64,000 nt of DNA from Castanea sativa (Eukaryota > Streptophyta > Magnoliopsida > Fagales > Fagaceae): NCBI RefSeq assembly GCF_040712315.1, contig NC_134017.1:26578322-26642321 (forward strand). The letters run 5' to 3'. A program made the position numbers and the translations under genes. Shown here in pieces: positions 10,500 through 22,933 of the stretch. The notes under the pieces were generated by a model. It was not told where the DNA came from. It was given only the letters and a program-made list of their open reading frames with translations, and did not search any database. How positions within the stretch are numbered: position 1 is the stretch's first letter; each line of letters starts with the position of its first letter.

Positions 10500-13400
10500 T
10501 CAGTCCAATGTAGCCACTATAGTATCTTCCAATACTATGACAGGTATCAATTTGTCTTCTCAGCCAAGGTAGTGAACAGAAGGGCTTTTAATTCAGATAC
10601 TTGGGTCATAGATATTAGGGCTACTAACCACATTGTGTGTTCAGTGAGTGCATTGCCATCTATTATTGCTATTACTAATGCCATTGTTGAATTGCCTAAT
10701 GGGGAAACTACTTCAGTCACACACATTGACACCATTGTTTTCTCATCTTCCCTCAATCTTAATAATGTTTCGTGTGTACCCTCTTTTACATTTAACCTTT
10801 TATCTGTTAGTACCATTACTAAGACACAACCATGCTGCCTTGTTTTTCTTTCTACTCTTTGTTTTGTTCAGGACCTTGCCTCTTGGAGAACAATTGGAGT
10901 AGGTCAACAAGTTGATGGATTATACTTGTTACAATCTGGTAATCTTCAACAGACATCACCAACTGCTCTAGCTAAATTTCTTACCAACCACAAGCTTAAC
11001 TCAGCTTTCAATTCTATTTCAACTGCTACTGCTTCTCATTGTAACCTTTCCTCTCTTTGGCACTTCAAATTAGGTCACCCCTTAAATTCTAGGTTACATG
11101 TTTTGTCCCATGTTTTTCCTTTCTTGAAGAATTCACGTAATGCTACCCGTGATATCTGTCCTTTGGCTAAACAAAAACGCTTGCCATTTCCTTTTAATAA
11201 TTACATGAGTAATTCAACATTTGATCTTTTACATATGGATGTTTGGGGTCCTTACTCCACACCTACCTTGGATGGTTGTAAATACTTCTTGACTATTGTT
11301 GATGATGTCACTAGAGCAACTTGGGTTTATTTGATGAAAACCAAGTCTGCAGTTCAGTCTCTCATTATCTCTTTTCATGCCATGATCACTACTCTATTTA
11401 ATGTCAAAATCAAACAAATCAGGACTGATAATGCCTTAGAATTTAATATGCCTACCTTTTTTAGCTCTAATGGTATCATACATCAACAATCTTGTGCGTA
11501 CACTCCACAATAGAATTCTGTTGTAGAGAGAAAGCATCAACATCTTCTCTCCATTGCTAGGGCTTTCTAGTTCTAATCCAATGTTCCTCTTCAATTTTGG
11601 GGAGAGTGTGTCTTAATTGCTGCATATTTGATAAACAGGTTGCCCTCTCCCTTGTTGAACAATACGACTCCTTTTGAACTCTGATTTCATAAACCACCTT
11701 CTTATGATCATTTAAGGGTTTTTTATTGTGAATGTTTTGCTTCTACTATTGCAGCAACTAGAAATAAATTTGATGTTAGGTCTAGGAGGTGTGTCTTCAT
11801 TGGTTATCCCTTTAATGTCAAAGGGTATAGAGTCTTTGATTTAGCTTCTCATTCTGTTTTCATTTTAAGGGATGTTACCTTTCATGAATCTGTTCTTCCT
11901 TACAAATCTACCATTTCTAAGTCCACTCCATCTACTGTACCTACTGTTCCTTTGCCTTGTACTTCATCTCTTCCTTTTGATGATCTTCTTTCTCCCTCTT
12001 CCTCTCATTTTACCATTCCTACTTCTGTTTCTTCTACTCTAGATGATACCATTCTTTAGGTCCATCATGAACTTGATGATGATTTTCTTCATGATGTTCT
12101 TAATGAGCCTCTCGAGCCTCCTGAGCCTCTTGCTGATCCTATTCCCATTAGACAGTCCTCTAGAGCTCATAAGAAGCCTTCCAATCTTCAAGATTACCAT
12201 TGTAACATGGTTACTTCATCTCCCACTGCTTCTGTTCTCCAATCAAGTACTTCTCACTCCTTATCTTCTTTCCTTTCCTATCAATCCTTATCTTCTTCCT
12301 ATAAATCCTTTTGTTGTTCCATCTCATCTATTGTTGAACCTACTCACTATTATCAAGTAGTTACTGACCCTAAATGGTAGGAGGCAATGGCTGCTGAAAT
12401 TGTAGCTCTAGAAACTAATAATACCTGGACCTTGACTACCCTACCTGTTGGCAAGAAGCTTATAGGATGTACGTGGGTCTATAGAGTCAAATACAAATCT
12501 GATGGCTCTATGGAAAGGTATAAGCACGGCTTGTTGCTAAAGGTTTTACTCAAAAAGAGGGTGTTGATTACACTGAAACTTTCTCACCAGTGGCCAAGAT
12601 GATTTCTGTTAAATGTTTATTGGCAGTGACTGCTGCTAAGGGTTGGTTTTTTGCCCATCTTGTTGTCAACAATGCTTTCCTTCATGGGGATTTGTCTGAA
12701 GAAGTCTATATGGCTATTCCACCAGGTTTTCATAGCCACGGGGAGCAAGTTTGTAGGTTGAACAAGTCTCTTTATGGACTTAAGCAAGCCTCTAAGCAAT
12801 GGTTTGCTAAGTACTCTACTACCCTGATTCAAGAGTTGGGTTTCATTCAATCTATAAGGTTGATTATTCATTGTTTACTAGGCAAACAAATCAGTCTTTC
12901 TTAATCCTATTGGTTTATGTAGATGATGTGTTAGTAGCCAATGACAACAAAGATGAGATTGCAAGGTTTAAGCTGTTACTAGATTAGAAGTTCAAACTAA
13001 AAGATTTGGGAGACTTGAAATATTTCCTTCGCCTTGAAGTTGCTAGATCAGACCAAGGAATAGCCTTATGCCAAAAAAGTATGTTCTTCAGCTGCTGAAT
13101 GATGCAGGATATCTAGGGTGCAAGCCAACGAAGACACCAAATGCAAGATTCAAGCTATTACTAGATCAGAAGTTCAAATAGAAGGATTTGGGAGACTTGA
13201 AATAATTCCTTGGCCTTGAAGTTGCTAGATCAGACCAAGGAATAGCCTTATGTCAAAGGAAGTATGTTCTTCAGCTGTTGAATGATGCAGGATATCTAGG
13301 GTGCAAGCCAACAAAGACACCAATGGAGCAAAACCTCACGTTGAGTAAGTATGAGGGAGAGGAACTTATGGATCCTACTTTGCATAGAAGGATGATTGGC

Positions 13401-14020
13401 AGATTGTTGAATCTAACAATTACTAGGCCAGATATTACCTATGCAGTTCATAGGTTAAGTCAATACATGGCTAAGCCTAGAAAACCTCACTTAGATGTTG
13501 TATACAAGGTATTACAATATCCGAAGAGTGAACCAGGGAAAGGCATCTTGTTTTCTTCAAAATCAAAATTGCATGTGAAGGGATTTGCAGATTCTGACTG
13601 GGCTGCATGTCCTGACACAAGAAGGTCAATGACTGGCTATAGTGTATTCATTGGTGATTCATTGGTTTCATGGAAATCAAAGAAGCAGTGCACTATCTCA
13701 AGGTCTTCAGTAGAGGCAGAATATAGGGCCATGGCTGTGGCTACATGTGAGATAGTTTGGATGTTGTATTTTCTAAGAGATATTGGAGTTCAACACAACA
13801 AAGAGGCTTTATTGTTTTGTGATAGTCAAGCTACAGTGCACATTGGGTCAAATCCAGTGTTTCATGAAAGAACTAAGCATATAGAGATAGATTGTCATGT
13901 AGTGAGGGATAAGGTGCTTGAAAAGGTTATCAAATTGATTCATGTTAGAACACATTGTTAAATAGCTGATTTGCTGACCAAGGCACTCAATTTCAATCAA
14001 TTTTCCAACTTGATTTGCAA
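10500..14020 (+). pseudogene. copia pol: protease, integrase, RT, RNase H, broken
   Basis: Protease: the active-site D-T-G is read as D-I-R (10611-10619), which should be inactive. Integrase: pre-integrase motif SLWHFKLGHP, then D (HMDVWGP), D (RTDNALEF) and E (VVERKHQH), with a TAG at 11511 inside it. Reverse transcriptase: starts near 12387, keeps YVDDV at 12916-12930, but has stops and a 182-bp internal duplication. RNase H (13278-13961) is the best preserved part: [30 protein letters not shown], then KHIEIDCH. The C-terminal ADLLTKAL motif follows a TAA at about 13960. Overall a decayed copy of a normal polyprotein. Confidence 0.88.
12961..13321 (+). repeat. 182-bp tandem duplication inside the copia RT
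   Basis: The segment beginning GCAAGGTTTAAGC at 12961 recurs as GCAAGATTCAAGC at 13143, and both run to AGCCAACRAAGACACCAA. The second copy leads into the open RNase H frame. The duplication inserts a repeat of the RT C-terminal part. Confidence 0.9.
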
Positions 14021-14066
14021 AATGGGAATGATTAGTATTCATTCTGCAGTTTCCCTTGAGGGGGAG

Positions 14067-14427
14067 TATCAGAATGTAAAGCATGTTGAGCATGATGAGC
14101 ATGACATACATAAAGGCTTGACAGAATCAGTACCAAGGCAAAACTGTAGAATTGAAGAAATAAAAGAGAAGCAAGTGTAAAACGACAAGTAGCTTAAGGT
14201 GTTAAAGCTGTATGTATTTTAGTCTATATTTATCAGTTGTAGATGTTAGTTGAGACACGTGAGAAAGTTAATTAGTTACTCTGTAGATTCAAACGTGTAT
14301 AGTTGGTTAGTTAGTTTTTCGCAATTACTCTTTATTCTGTTTTCATTTCCTTTAGAGACTCTGATAGTATATAAATCGTGTACAATTCATTGATTGATTA
14401 ATACATTTTCTTCCCTGTTTTCAAATA
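14067..14427 (+). repeat. 3' LTR of the copia element
   Basis: Starts TATCAGAATGTAAAGC directly after the polypurine tract and ends CCCTGTTTTCAAATA, followed by target duplication GTGGC. Its last five bases (AAATA) differ from the 5' copy (TGATA). Confidence 0.88.
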
Positions 14428-14432
14428 GTGGC

Positions 14433-15562
14433 GAAGGAAATAAAGTCCATTAATAGAAAAATAAATTTTAAAAATTAAAAACAAAAAATGGGTTCATGCC
14501 CCAAAAGCCATCTACTGGCTTGGAAAAAATGAGATAAAATGAGTATATACCTCTAGAACATTGTATACGATTTTGATCCATATGTCATAATCCATCTTGT
14601 CATAACCCAGATATATATTGCTAATGGTAGAAATTGTTACTAGAGCAAGGTATGCAAAATCCACGGCCTAAGAACTTTGCCACAGAGAACCTAAAGAGCA
14701 TGAAAACTATGGAGAGGAAGAGTTCCTTCATCTCTTGAACTTTACGTTAGTAATACAAATGCATAAGTTACACACAAATTGGGTTATATATGCCACTTCT
14801 GTAATTCATTACCAGTTAACATGTTTGTTACATGGGAGTAAAACTCCATTACTAAGTAAGGTCAACTTGGCGGGCCAAGTCATTTACACTAATGAGAAAC
14901 CCAAGTGGCTAAACTTGACCAAATTCTAACAACCATATTAATGGAAATTACTAAAACAAAATGACATCGTGTTCCCTGAGGTGAAATAATGTCTGTAAAT
15001 AAGATTCTAAAAAAAAAAAATGATTGTGTATAACCACATGCCATTGTTTTGTTTGAGAATTTCATTAACGATGTCACTGCAAATAGGCATATGGTTTGCA
15101 TTGCAACATTTTTCAAAGTGTAAGGTTTAATTTTAAACTTCTAAAGGTGTAGGATTTAATTTGAATCTTCTGGAAGTGTATGATCTAATTTGAAGTCCCC
15201 TCAAAACTATGGTATTCAAAATGTATTTAGCCCGAGTTTATTTATAGTAAAAGCATGATAACTTGCTAGATATTATCTAATACTCACATTAGTTTTTGCC
15301 TGAAACACCTCAATAAAAACAGTTTTAAAATTTTAATTCTACAACAATCTAAAATCTAGTAGAATCCTTGAATATTTTATTACAAACTCAAAAAACAAAA
15401 TTTAAAATAAGTTATACTTGAAAATTTCCTTATAGCAAGTCTAGCTGTTCCATCATTGTCAAAAATTCCTCCAGATGAATCTGAAACTATAGCGTACTGG
15501 TAAACACGCAAATACAAAATAATGTGGAAGAACATGTTTGCATTATTAAAAAATGAGAGGCC

Positions 15563-15563
<1 letters not shown>
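14433..15563. other. No gene seen; short degenerate repeats at 15110-15205
   Basis: AT-rich intergenic DNA. Three loosely similar units of about 36 bp (GTGTAAGGTTTAAT, GTGTAGGATTTAAT, GTGTATGATCTAAT) lie at 15117-15200, as seen in some foldback MITEs. No gene supported. Confidence 0.45.

Positions 15564-15624
<61 letters not shown>
15564..15624. repeat. (AT)n microsatellite, 61 bp
   Basis: Uninterrupted TA dinucleotide run. Confidence 0.97.
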
Positions 15625-15626
<2 letters not shown>

Positions 15627-18050
15627 TTTAGTGCATAAAAGGCTTGAAAGACCATATATATATAAAAGCCTACCACTAAAGCTTAAGCAACACTACAGAA
15701 TACCCTTATAAGTAATAATATGTATCAAGAAGTTTTCCACTGGACCACTACACCCTTTAATGGAGATATATTTATTTACACAATCAAAAAGTATTTCAAA
15801 AATATCGTAAGGTCATATATTCTAGTTGAGTTGGATCAAATTGTCATAATAATATCCGATTGAGGTCCTCACATATCATTCCTCAGTTTTTCGTCAAGCT
15901 TGTAGTTAAGGATGTGATACATTGTATAATCTTTGTCCACCATAAACACAACTAAGGGATTGCTCTCTGTTAGGAACCCCTAGCAGCCTTGTGATTGATG
16001 CATTGACATGCAGCCTTGTTTGTCCTATGCTACCTAGCTTAAACCATGCATGCACTGCATCTTCAAGCTATTGGTGAAAGCTATGCAAGTGGGTATGAAG
16101 GAAATAGGGAAACTGGCTTTGGAGCAGCTAAGATTTTCATTGTTAGCATGGTTGTGAGTGCACGTGTGCTACAAGGTGTACAAGCTTGCACTTTATTACG
16201 CAGAATAATAACTGGAATTAATAAGCCATTTGTTTCTCTCTCCACCTCTCTTTTCTCTCAATTTTCTCTCAATCCCCCTCTTTCTTAAGAGGCTTGGGTA
16301 CGTCGAATCAGTCATTTCACTATCCCATTTCCAGACACCAGGTTCTTAACAATGATATTCGAGTCAGTCAAGCCCAACATGGAAAGCTTGAGGCAGCAAC
16401 CATTGAAGTGCATTCATACTTGCAGCAAATTCCAAAAGCTACCATAAACAGATTCTGCAAAACATTTTGGTGTAAGAACCATGGCTGTAGCTGCAAGATT
16501 CATACTCTTTGAACCTCTAAACATCGAGATTACCTTCTCTTCAATTCTTGCCCATCATTTAGCCCGCTTAATTTCACAAATCCAAATTGCAATTACCATA
16601 TACCATACCTTGTTCACCGAGAAAAAAACCTCATTGACAAATCCTGCATAATCTATTATTTTATTCCTTTGTCAAAAATCCTTGTTTCATCGTTCTCATT
16701 TCAAAGCCCCAATTATAATTGCAAGAATCACTTTCCCCACACTTATAACACCCATTTTGTATACCTTATGATTAAGGTCCATTCCCTAAAGACAACATTC
16801 AAGGGACCTATTACTGATATGCCCTGGTTAAGCAAGAATCATGTGAACTTAATTATTTTCCAAAAATCCCTTAAAAACCTTAGCTTTGCACATACATGCT
16901 TTGTTACCTGTGCATGTATCCTTGATGCCGTGTGTGCAGTTTATTGATTTGTGGGGGAATCTAATCGAAATTCTCATTTTGTAATGGCTACCCATCTGTA
17001 GTGGCTGGGGTGCCCTTCAACCCAAGGACAAAGGAGCATGATGAAGATTGACTCTACGGTGGACAAACCGTTGTGTGTGTGTGTGTGCAGTTTATCAAAC
17101 AATAGTTGATGGAGCTATTTATAGGAATTTTTCCTCAAGAACCTGAGGTGAAACTAATCCCACATTAATGGGAAATATTTTAGCACTCAAATTTCATCTA
17201 TTAAAAGCCCATGCGCTAACTTTTCAAAACACAAGCGCCCATTCTTATAGAAATATGCACAATAGTCACTGGGAAAGTGGTTAGAGGGGGGGGGGGGGGG
17301 GGAGGTTGTGGTTTAGTTTTTTGAAAACTTCCTCAATTACTTTTTTTTCCTGCTTGACGTCCTAGGTCTTTGGCCCTTTAGTTAAAATTTACTAACATAT
17401 TTGTTTATATGGTAGAATTGTTGCACAATCAACCGAGGGTAATGGTCAACAATTAAGCTTCAATCTGCTTCTCATTTTAATTAAGGTTAGGTTATTTTTT
17501 TAAGTAATTTTTAATTATTTAATTTCTTTATTTTTTTAATTATTTTTTTTGGTATTTGTATTTTTAAGTAGTGTATAGTTTAATTTAATTTGTGAGTAAA
17601 TTGCAAATCACACCCTTTAATTTGAGGTCATTTTGGTTTTTTCCCCATAACGTTTAAAAGTTTTAATCCATCCCCTTAAGTTAATGTTTAGGGTTCTTTT
17701 TGCTTGGTAGATCCCTGGTTAATGTTATGTCGGTCAAATGTGTTTAGTTGGTCCAATGAAATCGTCAAACTTCATTTTCATTATTTTAAATCAATTAAAT
17801 AGCTTAAAATTTTATCAAAAATTAAAATTAAATCTATAAAAATTTAAAACTTTAAAAATTAAAGAAAAAAAATAAAAACAACCTTCAATAGAATTTTATT
17901 TTTATTTTTATTTTAGATTCACCCTTGAACAGAAATAAACAAATAAAAATCCACAAAATCCTAACTTGGAACAGATCTAAAATTCCACTTTATTTTTATT
18001 TTAGATTCAACACAAAGGTGTTGAGTTCTCCTTTTCTCACTCTCTCTAAC
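15625..18050. other. No supported gene; possible old LTR start at 15968; short repeats
   Basis: Open frames here are short and have no recognisable domain. TGTTAGGAACCCCTAGCAGC at 15968 looks like an LTR start, but no partner end or target duplication was found. A GT run (17068-17087) and an 18-base G run (about 17285-17302) are present. From 17595 the sequence GAGTAAATTGCAAATCACACC resembles the terminus of Mutator-like foldback elements, but I found no matching right end. Confidence 0.35.
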
Positions 18051-18057
18051 CCTCTCC

Positions 18058-18255
18058 AAGGCCATCAAAGATGATGTCAATGATGAAGACCTGAACTTCC
18101 TTGAAGAACTAGTGGAAGAAAATGTTGTCTCTCTCTGCTCAAATCCAGACCATTTCTTCGAAGATGGCTTTGTAGATCTTGAAAAATCAGTCTACCAACA
18201 AGGGCGTGGACATTGTAAGAAAATGCCACTGCCCTCCGCAGCTTACCATTTGTAG
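18058..18255 (+). other. Short open segment, unknown
   Basis: One frame reads an acidic stretch (DDVNDEDLNFLEELVEEN) followed by SNPDHFFEDGFVDLEKS, and then a stop. It looks more protein-like than its surroundings, but has no start codon, no splice sites I can assign and no family I recognise. It may be a gene fragment or chance. Confidence 0.2.
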
Positions 18256-18510
18256 AAGCCTTGGACTTTGGTTGGAGGTGGCAAGATTCAAGGTTTAGCT
18301 AGTCACTATAGCACACTAGTGGATTTCAAATGGATCTTATTTGGGGCAAGGGTTTGGAGAATAAGATGAAAATCCAATGTTTGATTTTGAGGAATCTATG
18401 ATTTGGGATATTTCAGATTTGTAAAGGTAGTTAGTGTTTGTATTGTGAGGGTTTTTAGCTTCGAGTAGTTTTGATTTTGGTATGAAGACTATGAAGTTTG
18501 AAGTCTGAAC

Positions 18511-19138
18511 CAATATTATTAATTTTGTTCCATTCTATCCAGAATGACTGAAATATTTTGTGTTGGTATGTAATCCAGAATAGTAATACCCCCCGTTCCA
18601 CCTTGGGCCAAATTACAATTTATTTCAGTTGTTCGGGTCAATTTAGGCCCATTTTGGGTAGAATGGGAATTTCAACTGGTACCAATTTTTGCCCTTAAAA
18701 AAAAAGTCCTAAACTACGTTGTTTTATTTGCTCCTAAAACCCTAATATCCTCTTTCATTTGTGCAATGTGATTTGTGCTATTTGAGCAGTGAATCCTTGA
18801 TTTGTGGTTTGTTACTTTATTTATTCATTGTTGGGTAATTTTTTTTTAAAAAAAATTGTTTATAATTTATATAATTACATTATTGCTAGTTGCTAGTTTG
18901 CTACTTGCTATTGATTTAAAGTTTTATACAATTAAATGGTGTGATATTGTTGTTAAGACTTAAGACTAAATGATTTGTTTTATTTGATATTTACTTCTTT
19001 GAATTGATAATTTTATGTTATATATATATTAGGAATCCCAAAACACCTTAAAAAGGTATGCCAAAATAGATTGGTATCAAAATATTTTGTTCCACTAGAC
19101 AAACCAAAATAGAGTCTGGAGCAGTATTCATAATATTG
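18511..19138. mobile_element. Non-autonomous hAT-type MITE
   Basis: 628 bp with imperfect terminal inverted repeats (CAATATTATTAATTTTGTTCC at left; the right end read in reverse is CAATATTATGAATACTGCTCC). An 8-bp target duplication flanks it, GTCTGAAC / GTCTAAAC (18503-18510 and 19139-19146), one mismatch. Eight-bp duplications are the hAT mark. It shares the phrase TTTTGTTCCACTAGACAAACC with the element at 51.5 kb, so it is a distant relative. Confidence 0.75.
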
Positions 19139-19146
19139 GTCTAAAC

Positions 19147-21166
19147 CAATTTTTAGGACAAGAAATTAAATGCATCTGTTGCAATCGGAGGGAAGGATTT
19201 AGTCAAGGATGAAATTAGAGTAGATTTACAAAATTTTGAATTCTTTAAAAAATAGGGAAAAGGTGTCGAATGTTCTAAAGGTATTAGTTTAGTAATTATT
19301 TTTAGAAACTTTTTATAAGAAAAAAAAATTAACTAATTTTTTTTAACAATTTTTTTATATTTTTCATGAAAGTGATATTAAGACTTTTTTTAAATGATTC
19401 ATTAACAAATTTCTAAAGCCATCCATTAACATGACATGCTTTTCTAGTATCAAATCTTGCTCCATTTTTTGTTGTTCATTCATGTGTTTAAGTAAGAAAA
19501 GAAAGATTTGGTTTTTTTTTTTTTTGGATTTGTTGGGTTTGATGGTGATGGTTTGTGGGTCTTGGTTCAAACCCAAAAATTAGCGAATATGGTCGGTTAG
19601 GTATCATTTAATAACTAATTAGGCATTTTTCTAGCATAGGGGCCACCAATCAAAAGGAAGCCCTAACATTAGGGAAGCGGATGGACCAAATTAAGGCTTT
19701 TTTGGTGGTTGTCTATAGGGCATCATTCAAAACTTTTGTCCAAGCCACATAAGGATTTAAGACCCCAAAAATACCAAAGGTGTAAGAGTCAATTGACCAA
19801 AATTCGGAGGGTATCAATTAATGTTCTGATTAAAGAATCACCAATGGTTCAAAAAATCTAAGGGATGTAGGAGTTCCGAGAACAATCAATGGTTCAAGGA
19901 TTTGACTAGTTCAAAAATCGACGAGCAACCAAAGATTTTAACGACCCATAAGGACCATAAGGCTTCAATAGTCACAAAATCAAGTTTTCAGAAATCATGA
20001 AGGCCATGAGAACGAACAATGATTCAAGAACCAAGTCTCAGAAATTCTCAAACCCACAATCGAAGAACAAACCCACAATTCAAGAACCGATGAAACAAGT
20101 CTTGGAAACATTCAAGCCCACCACTGAAAAACTATCAAAGATCAACGAACTTAATAGAATGGCAGAAGATTTAAAAAACAATGGAAGTGTGGTCAATTCC
20201 CAAGGGACAACAATCAAGTTCCAAGAATGACAGTTCTATGAAAAAAGTCATTTCTCATGAATCAAAGATAAGTATGCAAAAAATAGTTCATTGCCAAGGT
20301 AAACAAGCTGTCTTATTTATTGAAGTTGTTAGACAGTAAGAGGTTGTTAAGCCAACTGTAGTCAGTTTAGCAGTTAAAAATGGTCAGCCTTGGCCTTTTG
20401 TATGCTAACAAGGATTGTCTAAAAAGGGTTGCTAAACCTTTGTACTTCACTAAGGTGCTTGTCATTTCTATTTCTGTATAACAAATACATTCTTCTTTTT
20501 TCCAGAATCACACCAGAACTTTTTATCACAAAATTATTTAAACCATCATGGCAATAATATAAATATTCAAAGACAGCACATTTTACACACAAATTATCTT
20601 AAAACATTCGTAGTTAATTCATTAATAAAAGGCATAAAAATTCAATTAAGTAAATTCGGAATGTTGATGAAGTGAGAAACAATATTCCTTCCAAATAATT
20701 AAAACATTTTTTTTCTTTTAATTTCTCCCATATCATAGGTAGGAATATAGAAATGAGAATCGGATTTCTCATAGATATCAATTTATGAATGATTGAATTT
20801 ATTTTTTACCAAGGAAAGAGAATCATGGAACATAGGGCATATTGAAAACACACCCAAAGTAGCCACACAACTCATTCATACCCTCATAACCAAAAAGCGA
20901 AGGGAAAAAAAAAAAGAAACAAAAAGAAATTTGAACTTACAATTTTAATTCCATCTTTTGAAAATTAACATTAAAAAAAAAAACCTTCGTACTTTGTATC
21001 TATATGAAATTGTGTTGAAAAACATGACATATAGAACACCAAAAAAATGAATAGACATCCTATATAATAAATTTACAATATTATTATATGTATCCTTTCC
21101 CTTTTACTCATGATTTTAAAGATTAAAAGGCAAAATTATAAAACTTAGATGGAACCATTGTATTGA
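19147..21166. other. No supported gene; possible LTR remnant near 20328-20520
   Basis: The TGTTAGACAGTAAGAGGTTG sequence at about 20329 followed by CTGTATAACAAATACATTC has the look of a copia LTR, but no partner or target duplication was found. A 77-codon frame at 19997-20230 (Lys/Asn/Thr-rich) has no known domain. The remainder is AT-rich. Confidence 0.35.
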
Positions 21167-21653
21167 AAATAAAAAGAGTAAATTACAAAGTTGGTCCCTA
21201 TCATTTGCATCATATATCAACTTGGTCTTTGTTGAGGTACAAATTTTCGGGCCCTAATTTCATTAGCCTACTCCCTAAAAAAAATATCCACATAGGCCCA
21301 TAAGCCATTCTGAGCCCACATAAATATTTCTCACATATTACCTAAATACTCTCTATATTATTACCCAACTTGGGCTGCCACAAATATTCCCTATATAAGC
21401 CCCATAAATTACCTTGAGCCCTCTCACAAATATTACCCATTATATCCCACATATTGTCCAACTTGGGTTTTCATAAAAATACTCATCACATTACTACCAA
21501 AATTGGGCTACAAAATTATACTTCCTCCACAAAAAAAAGCCCAAAATCACTTGAGGGCAAAACTTCAAAAGCCCAACAAAATTCCCTACAAAGCTCGTTG
21601 CTACACGGCACACCTCTAAAGTTCGTTATTACACGGCAATATTTTTACAAAAT

Positions 21654-21955
21654 CTCAACCTATTTTACAAAACCCAAAAACTATTTTGGGGCCCATTTTA
21701 CAAAGCTCAAAAACTATTTAGGCATATATTTTACAAAGTCCAAATACTATTTTGGTACTTATTTTATAAAGCCCAAATACTATTTTGGCATCTATTTTAT
21801 AAAACTCAAATACTATTTTGGCATCTATTTTACAAAGCCCAATATTATTTTAGCAACTATTTCTAAAAGCTCAATATTATTTTGGCAATTACTCATAAAG
21901 CCCAATATCATTTTGACACATATTTATAAAGCCCAATTACTATTTTGGCAAAAAT
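21654..21955 (+). repeat. Tandem 32-40-bp units inside the solo LTR
   Basis: About eight diverged units of the form TTTTACAAAGCCCAAATACTATTTTGGC. The apparent open frame across them is a by-product of the repeat. Confidence 0.85.
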
Positions 21956-22920
21956 AATCACATTATGCTTAAAGTCCAAAATTATTCCTTGGTAAAAACA
22001 TATTTTCATATGCAAAAATCCCTAACTCATGGGAAATACAATTACTCATTCTCAAAAATACTTCTCTTACAAAGTTTATTAAAGCCCATGTATATCACCC
22101 ATAAAAAACTCTTCATTTTGTAGGGATAACCAAGCCCAAAGAAGCTCAATTACAAGGCCCAGCAAACCCAGTCCAGCTCACATACAAATCTCAGCAGCTG
22201 AAGCTCATGTGAACTACTAGCCAAATTTCAGCATAACCTGACAGTTGGAGCCCATTGCCATCAGCTCCAACTTGTCCAATCAAATCAAAAGTGGACACGT
22301 GTCCAGCAGGGGGTAAACCCATTTTTGACAAGCTGAATTCTCATCATTTCTCATGTGACACAAAGCTGAGGAGACATGATATAAAGCTGGGAAGCATTCA
22401 GCTAGCTATCTCTCCTTTCTTCTCCAACCTATTCAGTCAAGGGCTGAGGGTAACCATAACCAGACCATGAAGGCTCCTGCAACAACTTGAAAATGACTCA
22501 TTATCTTGTCAAAAATGTGTACTTTCTAGTTTAAGGGCCAAGCACATGAACCCAAATGGGGAAACTTAGGGAAATGTGGTTTGGAGGGCACCAAAGGGAT
22601 CCTAGCAGAGTTTCCAACAAAGAGCTCCAAGATTGACACCTAGCTTAGGGTGATACAATCTGCCCTAGGAAACTCTGATTCTAGTAGCAGCAAAACTAAG
22701 ATCATTAGCCTAACCTATGCCTTAATCCCATAGGCTGAGGACAAATTAGTATTTAGTACCAAGTTAGAACCCCAACTGTTATTACCAAAAACAGCAAGAA
22801 CATTCTAAAAGCTGAGCTTACCACTCTTGGTCCAAATCCTAGGAACGATTCTCTAAGAATTTTCTGAAAATTGAGGCTGATTTAGTAGAGATTATTTGCT
22901 AATCACTTCCTAAAAATCAA

Positions 22921-22933
22921 CTATAAATAAAAG
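22921..22933 (+). promoter_or_regulatory. TATA box of the solo LTR
   Basis: CTATAAATAAAAG followed about 30 bp later by a CA-rich start-like region; the expected U3 promoter of the LTR. Confidence 0.5.

Larger units (their letters stand above)
8982..14427 (+). mobile_element. Complete, inactive Ty1/copia retrotransposon
   Basis: Two LTRs of about 365 bp flank gag and pol in the order gag, protease, integrase, reverse transcriptase, RNase H, which is the copia order. The target duplication GTGGC is present at 8977-8981 and 14428-14432. The tRNA-iMet-like primer site follows the 5' LTR and the polypurine tract TTGAGGGGGAG (14056-14066) precedes the 3' LTR. Coding regions carry several frameshifts and stops, so it cannot move by itself. 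The LTRs differ by about 5 percent by eye, so it is not recent. Confidence 0.95.

Noticed and set aside
15380..15676. 98-codon minus frame
   Set aside because: Mostly Ile-Tyr repeats read from the (AT)n microsatellite.
19997..20230. 77-codon Lys/Thr-rich frame
   Set aside because: No domain, no conserved start context and repeated NSR/NPQ-like phrases; may be a transposon remnant but not supportable as a gene.
21454..21957. 167-codon frame with repeated KPKYYFG-like units
   Set aside because: By-product of the tandem units in the solo LTR; no start context or domain.
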